Positions 58,143 to 64,000 of a stretch of DNA of 64,000 nt are shown piece after piece (the first letter of the stretch is position 1; every line of letters starts with the position of its first letter). The DNA comes from Limnoperna fortunei (lineage: Eukaryota > Mollusca > Bivalvia > Mytilida > Modiolidae). The position numbers were made by a program, and so were the translations under genes. The DNA lies in contig OX104112.1 in assembly GCA_944474755.1 (NCBI GenBank), positions 54,076,774-54,140,773 on the forward strand. The letters are read 5' to 3'. A model generated the notes under the pieces. The model was not told the DNA's origin, made no database searches, and worked only from the letters and a program-made list of their open reading frames with translations.

Positions 58143-59296
58143 GCTGTTCTGTGCTTAAATAAATTCATATTGGTAAATATATTTATTAATGAAGTTTGTC
58201 AGAAAAATAAAAGAAGATTTAAAAGTTACTATTAAGTTTCTTGTCAAAAAGGTTAAACACCAAAACAGCAGATACGTCAAGAGCACAATGGCAAAGTCTT
58301 CTATATGTATATGGAGAGAAGAGTAAAACTGCTGAAGGTACACATTTATTTGTTCAGAATAATAAAACATTTGATGTCGGGAACAGTAAATTTGTTATAA
58401 ATTTATTTATTTCCCGCGGCCTGCCCAATAATTTGCCTAAAGGTAATAAATTTATTATTTCCTTTTGACCAGTCATCAATGTACAGAATCGACGACTTTG
58501 GTACCTTTATTACAGCTGTATATAAATTACAAGAAATTTAAATCTACAATTAATTCGCTATTTTGACGATTTTCTGGTGAGCCAGTCAATAGTTTTCATA
58601 ACTTTTTCCCGGTGACAAAATATTGACTAGCAAGATCACACATTAACCATTTTCTTTTCGGTCAGTCAATTGTTTTCCGAACTATTGCCCGGCGAAGAAC
58701 TATTACTTGGCAAGATCACAATTTTATAGTCATCCTTTAAACTATCTTGTTGGTGCATTGTATTTTATCTATAAAGGATTAAATTGCCTTCCGATATAAT
58801 AAACCCTTGCTATTTCCCCAATACAAAGTCATATTGTTAATTCTAATATGACGTGCTTTAAAGGCTTTGAGACCACAACTGTGGTAAAAAAATGATTTAT
58901 CTATGAAACACTCGCTGAAAAGGGCATGTTTTAAATGGATGTTCCAATTACAAAACTGTAACTCCCACCGGAAAGCTATTGCATATGACGTATAAATCAT
59001 ATAAATAGCGACACGCGCTATAATTATCCGTTGCAATATATTGTGTGTTACATTGACGGAACATCCAGTTTATGGCGGAAATGATGTTTTCTATGGGTAC
59101 GAAAATATTATAAATGTACTCTTAATTGTCTTATTAGAATAGAAATAATTCACGCTATCGCTCGGGATAAAATAATACGACGTAAATGGTCACCCCGTGG
59201 TAAAACAATGATAAACCACAGCTTCCGTGAATTATTTCTTAAGTATACAATATGGTTACAGTGGTTTTTAACAAGATAATCACATTTCAATTATTG
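58143..59296. other. AT-rich stretch with dispersed-repeat words
   Basis: 58560-58710 carries reversed words of the repeat seen at 5431-5970 (CATTAACCATTTTCTTTTCGG, 'gtcagtcaat', GAACTATTGCCCGGCG). No gene is recognised. Confidence 0.4.
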
Positions 59297-60451
59297 TTAG
59301 TAAATTATGTCATATAGCGCAGCGTGTCCATTCGTTCGATTGCAGACCAGAAGTCGTTTACTATCTTTGTCGTAGTAGACAGCATTTGGTTTCTGGAGTC
59401 CATCAGAAATTGTCAGTAGAACCTTCTGTTGCTTACCATCTGGAGAAATGGCAAGAAGTAGATTGTTTTCACGCCCAGCTGCAAACGTTATACCATAATT
59501 ACATGTATCAACATCTATGGCAGGATTGTACAATAATCGATTACCCTGACACGTCCAGATTTCTTTACCTTCCATATTTACACAGTATACACTCCCGTTG
59601 TTGACTGAGTAATAAATCTTGTCTTTCTGTGATGTAACCTTCCACGAATCCCATGCATCCTTGTATATACGTATTGTTTTGATAATGTTCCCATCTAGAT
59701 CTATTATCTTGATTCCCTCACCCCACGCCACTGCATATAATTTACCATCGTTGAATTTAATACCCAGGATAGAGTTTTTACATAAATTCTCTAGAGTTTT
59801 ATTTGTATTTTGAGTGTTAATGTTTATTATGGATATAAATGTTTCTCCATACGAAACTGCAACCCTCTGGTCATCAATTATTGTGACGTCATAAGGATTA
59901 TACGGAACACTGATGTCACGGTCATATGATCCGTCTTCATTTAGAATAGTAATTGATGATGTGTTCCAACTGGCAATCATAATATACTTATTTGGTAATA
60001 TTAAACAGCTAGTAACTTCCGAATTCTTTTCACCCATTTGTATGTTATTAATCAGTTTCAACTGTAGATTGTCTAATTTATGGACTGGTTGTTCAGCTGG
60101 ACGCTGGTACTGTTCCTGTAATGGCCGTCGCTCAACATATGTATAAACTGCACATTCTTTAGATGTAATTTGTGTATCTCCGTTTTCTATGTTTTCAAGA
60201 GGTCCATCAATGGTTTGTTCCAGGTCAGATAAAGCTGTACACGTTTTTGAAACCTTCTCTCTTGCATCTAACGGTTTGACATCTTTACAACTACAATGTT
60301 TTAATTGGACACACAAAGCACATACAACAATTTCGTGTTTAGGACAGTAAAAATCCAACTGTTCACAGTGATCTCTACATTTAAAGTTGACATTAAATTC
60401 TGTGGTCCTTTGATAGTCCTCAGCTGGAATGATGTGGTGGTTTCTGGACAT
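59297..60451 (-). CDS. B-box/beta-propeller (TRIM-NHL-like) protein without coiled coil
   Basis: An intact single-exon frame of 384 residues. Residues ~25-60 form a B-box-type zinc-binding module (CRDHCEQLDFYCPKHE, then VVCALCVQLKHCSCKDV). Residues ~120-384 form a beta-propeller of NHL-like repeats (DGSYDRDISVPYNPYDVTII, EGIKIIDLDGNIIKTIRIYK, ENNLLLAISPDGKQQKVLL). There is no RING finger. Only a short linker (KTCTALSDLEQTIDGPLENI) lies between B-box and propeller, where the pseudogene at 8134-9420 retains a coiled coil of well over 80 residues. An in-frame deletion has therefore probably removed the dimerisation segment. Family members bind RNA or act as ubiquitin-ligase scaffolds, and are expanded in bivalves with suspected immune roles. 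Without RING or coiled coil the role of this one is unclear. Confidence 0.85.
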   Translation of the reverse strand: MSRNHHIIPAEDYQRTTEFNVNFKCRDHCEQLDFYCPKHEIVVCALCVQLKHCSCKDVKPLDAREKVSKTCTALSDLEQTIDGPLENIENGDTQITSKECAVYTYVERRPLQEQYQRPAEQPVHKLDNLQLKLINNIQMGEKNSEVTSCLILPNKYIMIASWNTSSITILNEDGSYDRDISVPYNPYDVTIIDDQRVAVSYGETFISIININTQNTNKTLENLCKNSILGIKFNDGKLYAVAWGEGIKIIDLDGNIIKTIRIYKDAWDSWKVTSQKDKIYYSVNNGSVYCVNMEGKEIWTCQGNRLLYNPAIDVDTCNYGITFAAGRENNLLLAISPDGKQQKVLLTISDGLQKPNAVYYDKDSKRLLVCNRTNGHAALYDIIY

Positions 60452-63360
60452 TTCGCTTATTTTTGCAAACAGATAAATAGAAACATTTTACACAGTTATA
60501 AACTTGTGCAGCCTATGAACTCATGGTTTCTGATCCAAACAAAATTCATCCAGGTAAGAAAAAAGGAAAATCGAAATGTTGCATTTCCGTCTTTTAAGTG
60601 GACGTAGATGACTTCATGTCATAAACATCTCAACTGCATCAGCAGGAAAACTGAAAAATATGATATAAAAAGTACATATCCTACAAAAATTTGGTTATTA
60701 ATAGTTTATTTTAAAATCACATCACAATCTGTTTAAATAATTCAATATTTAACTAAATTGAGAACCTTTAAAAATCAAATAAAAATAAATATATCGGTTG
60801 GCAAACAACCAAACTCATTTAAACGAGAAATCAAGCAAAAAATACTCCAATCACTATCGGATAAAAATAAGATGTTTACTTAACTTGTGCGAGCAAAACT
60901 TTGGTAAAATGAAGAAAAATAGCAACGAAACAGATCTACCCACGAGAGTTGAAAATACATCACAACCACAAGTCCATGTTTAGAAAAACCGGAACAAATC
61001 TAAAACCGCACCCTCCCCAAAATTAAGTAAATTAATAAATATATAATTTTGAATACTAACGCAATAAAATTCAAATAATTCAACTGAGAAAATGTGTTCG
61101 AATAAATTGTTTAATTATTATATCTAGCAAACCCGATAGAAATTATTTAAATAAATCTTTTGAATAATTTCCAAAATCTTATTTAATAATAAAACAAGTA
61201 CTATCTTTAAAAAAGATAACCGACGCAGTAAAGATATAAATTGAGTTATGCATTGAACTACGAATCGCCTTTATTGTCATACAAATTCCCCCTTTCAATA
61301 GACCAGAAATGTTTGATGGAAATTTTTTGGGGGAAGTACTGACAGACAATTATTATACTACGTGAATGAAATCATGAACCTATAAATTAACACTAGTCCC
61401 AGATGAAACGAGTTTGAAATTATTCATTTATACATGTGTGCCCCCTTTTATTTACGTGTTTTCGATATTAACAGATTTACCAAGCATACAGTTAACCTAA
61501 AATTGATAATGTACATACAACTACATGTACTTTGTTGTACATGTATATGTATTCCAGAAAGTTTATTGCTATTATGTATTGAAACCCAATGCCTAAGATA
61601 TAGAAATGAAGTTTTTCTGCGAGCACCAAAGCAGTTATACAATAATGTAAACAAATTGAATATTAGAAATTTTTTAATAAAATGTTTATAGTTTAAAATT
61701 TACTGAATAAGCAAAGTATACTTTACAATTAGAGCCACAACTCTCTATCTATGTGCGTACTACGACGGACGCCCAAGAACAATAATACATTTAATTTAAT
61801 ATCAACATGAATATTAAATGATTGTTAATTTGAATTTAGAAATTAATTAAAATTTCGTCTCTTCGTCTTTTTTATCCTCCATAAAAGCCCGCTAAAATCC
61901 AGCGTGTTAATATGCATTTAATTTTCGCTGTACTTCAAATAAAAAATATTTAACGTTTTTGTACAAGTTGTTTGATATAAAATTTTACAAACTGCAGCCC
62001 ATCTCTATCGTTCTTTATACTTAAATTGCACTATGAAATAATTTTATAAACAAACAGACGGTAAAATCTAATAATAATAGTACACAATTTGAAAGGTGAA
62101 TTACCACCCTGTTCCGAGCCCCTGTCCAATTTACCACCCTGTTCCGTACCCCCGTCCAGTTGGTTTCTAACCAATCAAGAAACAGAATTACGAGAGGTGA
62201 AGTGTCATGAGGTCAAAGGGTAAAAAGTGAATATAATACCGACTGCGTCGGAAAAAAATAATTCATAAAAAACATCGCAATTAAATTATTTACCTTCTTG
62301 GCGAAAACAAAACCATTTCCATTTTCGACCCCTTATCTCAATAATTTGTAACAAGCTAATCGATCAAAATCTATAATACGAATAAACTACGCCTACATGC
62401 ATTATAAATTTTACGCTTGAAGAAATCTGGCAAATGTGTCTTTTTAAGGCAAACATAAATCAAATGAACCAAGGATTTAAAATCAGGGAATAAAACATTC
62501 TCCATCGGGGGGGGGGGATCTTTTTCATGTAATTACAAAAACTTTAACGTGTACTAATTTGGCCTACTGTAATTCTAATGAATAAGGCTAAAGAAAGCGT
62601 TTCTTTTTTTAATTTTTGCGACTTATTGGAACAAAATCTAGAACGTTTCTGAAATGTACTGCATTTATTGTAAATATCAAAATTATGAAATCAATTCATC
62701 TACTTTCGTTTTTAAATATAAGGAAACGTGTAAGAAAAATATTAAAAGGTAATTGTTTGCGTAATACAACGGATAATAAAAAAATATTGAAAAGGATAAT
62801 ACATTGCATTTACCTCATTGTTTGTGTACCCAACAGTAAATATTTATTCTTGTATCCTTAGTAAATAAATCACGTGATAAATGACTATTTATAGTATCAA
62901 AATATCGTGTTTATTTCTGAATGACAAATTTATTGATATTAACGTTCTGCGAGCAATGGAAATTTAACATATAAATAAATATATAGGTATAGTTGTATCG
63001 ACAATATATACTTGCTACCCCATAATAGAGTCTTATTTTACTTTTAAGTTTAATTTATTAACTTTAATGCAGTGCATAATTGTTTTCATAAATTTTATTT
63101 CAAAGATATAAGTTGACAAAATTAACATCAATAAAAAGTATTAAAACAACACTTTCAGTACTGAAAAATATTTGATTATAATGTTTAAAAAATTTCAGGT
63201 ATAATTATAAAATTACTGCTTATTTACGATATCTTGTCTGCACACTAGAGATTGGTATTGACTGAAGCGTTAATAACGCCGGAGCCAAACGCAATGGCAT
63301 CATCAATATTGAAAGCAATACCACTGTTCTGAATACTGTTATAAAGTATTATGACAATAC
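60452..63360. other. Upstream flank and long stretch without a recognised gene
   Basis: Very AT-rich. It contains a perfect-looking 30-bp tandem pair at 62101-62160 (unit TTACCACCCTGTTCCG...), a poly-G run near 62507-62517, and several short open frames with no motif. The promoter of the B-box gene should lie just above 60451 but is not recognisable. Confidence 0.4.
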
Positions 63361-63645
63361 CCTTTATAGGGGCCTCGGTGGCCGAGTGGTCAAGGTAGTT
63401 CGTCTACTATTGATCACTTGGTCTGTCAACACTGAGATTACGGGTTCGATTATCACTGCAGGCAGGGTGTACTTGAGTCCAATCTTAATTGACAGGGATT
63501 GTCAGTTTTCCTACCGCAGGTCCGGGGTTTTCTCCGGGTACTCCGGCTTCCTCATCCAATAAAAACTGGACGCCATGATATAGCTGAAAAATTGCTGAAA
63601 GCGGCGTTAAACACAATCAAAACAAACAAACAAACAACCTTTATA
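63361..63645 (+). mobile_element. Full-length SINE with 8-bp target duplication
   Basis: The element at 63369-63637 has head GGGGCCTCGGTGGCCGAGTGG, the complete central domain, and an (AAAC)n tail. CCTTTATA flanks it at 63361-63368 and 63638-63645. It is close in sequence to the copies at 10242-10510 and 55305-56629, which suggests recent family activity. Confidence 0.9.
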
Positions 63646-63652
63646 AGCAATT

Positions 63653-63890
63653 AGGTACCTCGGTGGCAGAGTGGTTAAGGTAGTTCTTCTACTATTGATC
63701 ATGTGGTCTGTCAACACTGAGATTGCGTGTTCGATTCTCACTGCGGGCAAGGATTGCCAGTTTTCCTACCGCAGGTCGGGGGTTTCCTCCGGGTACTCCG
63801 GCTTCCTCCCCCAATAAAATACTAAATGCCATGATATAGCTTAAAAATTTCTGAAAATGGCGTTAAACATCATTCAAACAAACAAATAAG
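63653..63890 (+). mobile_element. SINE, internally deleted copy
   Basis: Same family and orientation as its neighbour. After the B-box (TGTTCGATTCTCACTGC) the sequence jumps directly to GGGCAAGGATTGCCAG, so about 30 bp of the usual middle is missing. A tail of AAAC units ends near 63890. The two SINEs are separated by only about 8 bp plus the target duplication of the first. Confidence 0.85.
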
Positions 63891-64000
63891 TAACTGTTAT
63901 GTGACGATTTCTGTTATTGGCCTAATTATTTGTTTAAGAAGTGCTGTATTAGCCTGAGGCTTTGAAGAAGTCCAATACAACTGGCCGAGGATCAATAACT

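Overview
The window is AT-rich, intron-bearing animal DNA, most likely from a bivalve mollusc and plausibly a mussel. The evidence is a set of near-identical tRNA-headed SINEs with the same central and 3' domain, a pair of B-box/beta-propeller (TRIM-NHL-type) genes of the kind expanded in bivalves, Penelope-like and DIRS-type retroelement remains, many short inverted-repeat DNA elements, and a multi-exon gene with consensus GT/AG splice sites. The species call is inference. No prokaryotic features, CRISPR arrays, rRNA genes or convincing functional tRNA genes are visible.

Region by region. 1-17951 is mostly transposon debris: the right part of a ~1.1 kb inverted-repeat DNA element (1-1102), a Penelope-like copy with an internal deletion (3620-5430), a 448-bp non-autonomous element with 8-bp target duplications (6386-6833), SINEs, a decayed TRIM-NHL pseudogene (8134-9420), hairpin MITEs, the last exon of a PAN/apple-like gene (14774-15024), and a second, reversed Penelope-like copy (15840-17950).

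17952-43430 is one giant palindrome. Two arms of about 9.59 kb (17952-27538 and 33843-43430) are near-perfect reverse complements, and a 200-base N gap (29203-29402) lies between them. The sequence 23142-29202 reappears almost unchanged as 29403-35464. The simplest reading is a single inverted repeat with a 42-bp spacer, read inward from both flanks in two contigs that overlap but were joined by a gap, so that ~6.26 kb is duplicated falsely. The spacer is in opposite orientation in the two contigs. The inner ~2 kb of each arm is a ~133-bp AT-rich tandem satellite bordered by Penelope-like 3' tails.

43431-64000 carries the clearest genes. A five-exon gene on the minus strand (44389-49727) encodes a signal-peptide-like leader, a 19-nt microexon and a complete eight-cysteine WSC domain split over two exons. 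Its introns hold a Tc1-like fragment, a foldback element and a GC-rich block. Upstream lies a reversed, decayed DIRS/Ngaro-type tyrosine-recombinase retrotransposon (50510-54360). Further on, a SINE is split by a 1059-bp inverted-repeat transposon (55294-56640). An intact single-exon B-box/beta-propeller gene that lacks its coiled coil follows (59297-60451), and two tandem SINEs close the window.

The genes do not form an operon or an obvious functional system. The strongest novelty is the palindrome and its assembly, followed by the WSC gene with its microexon.
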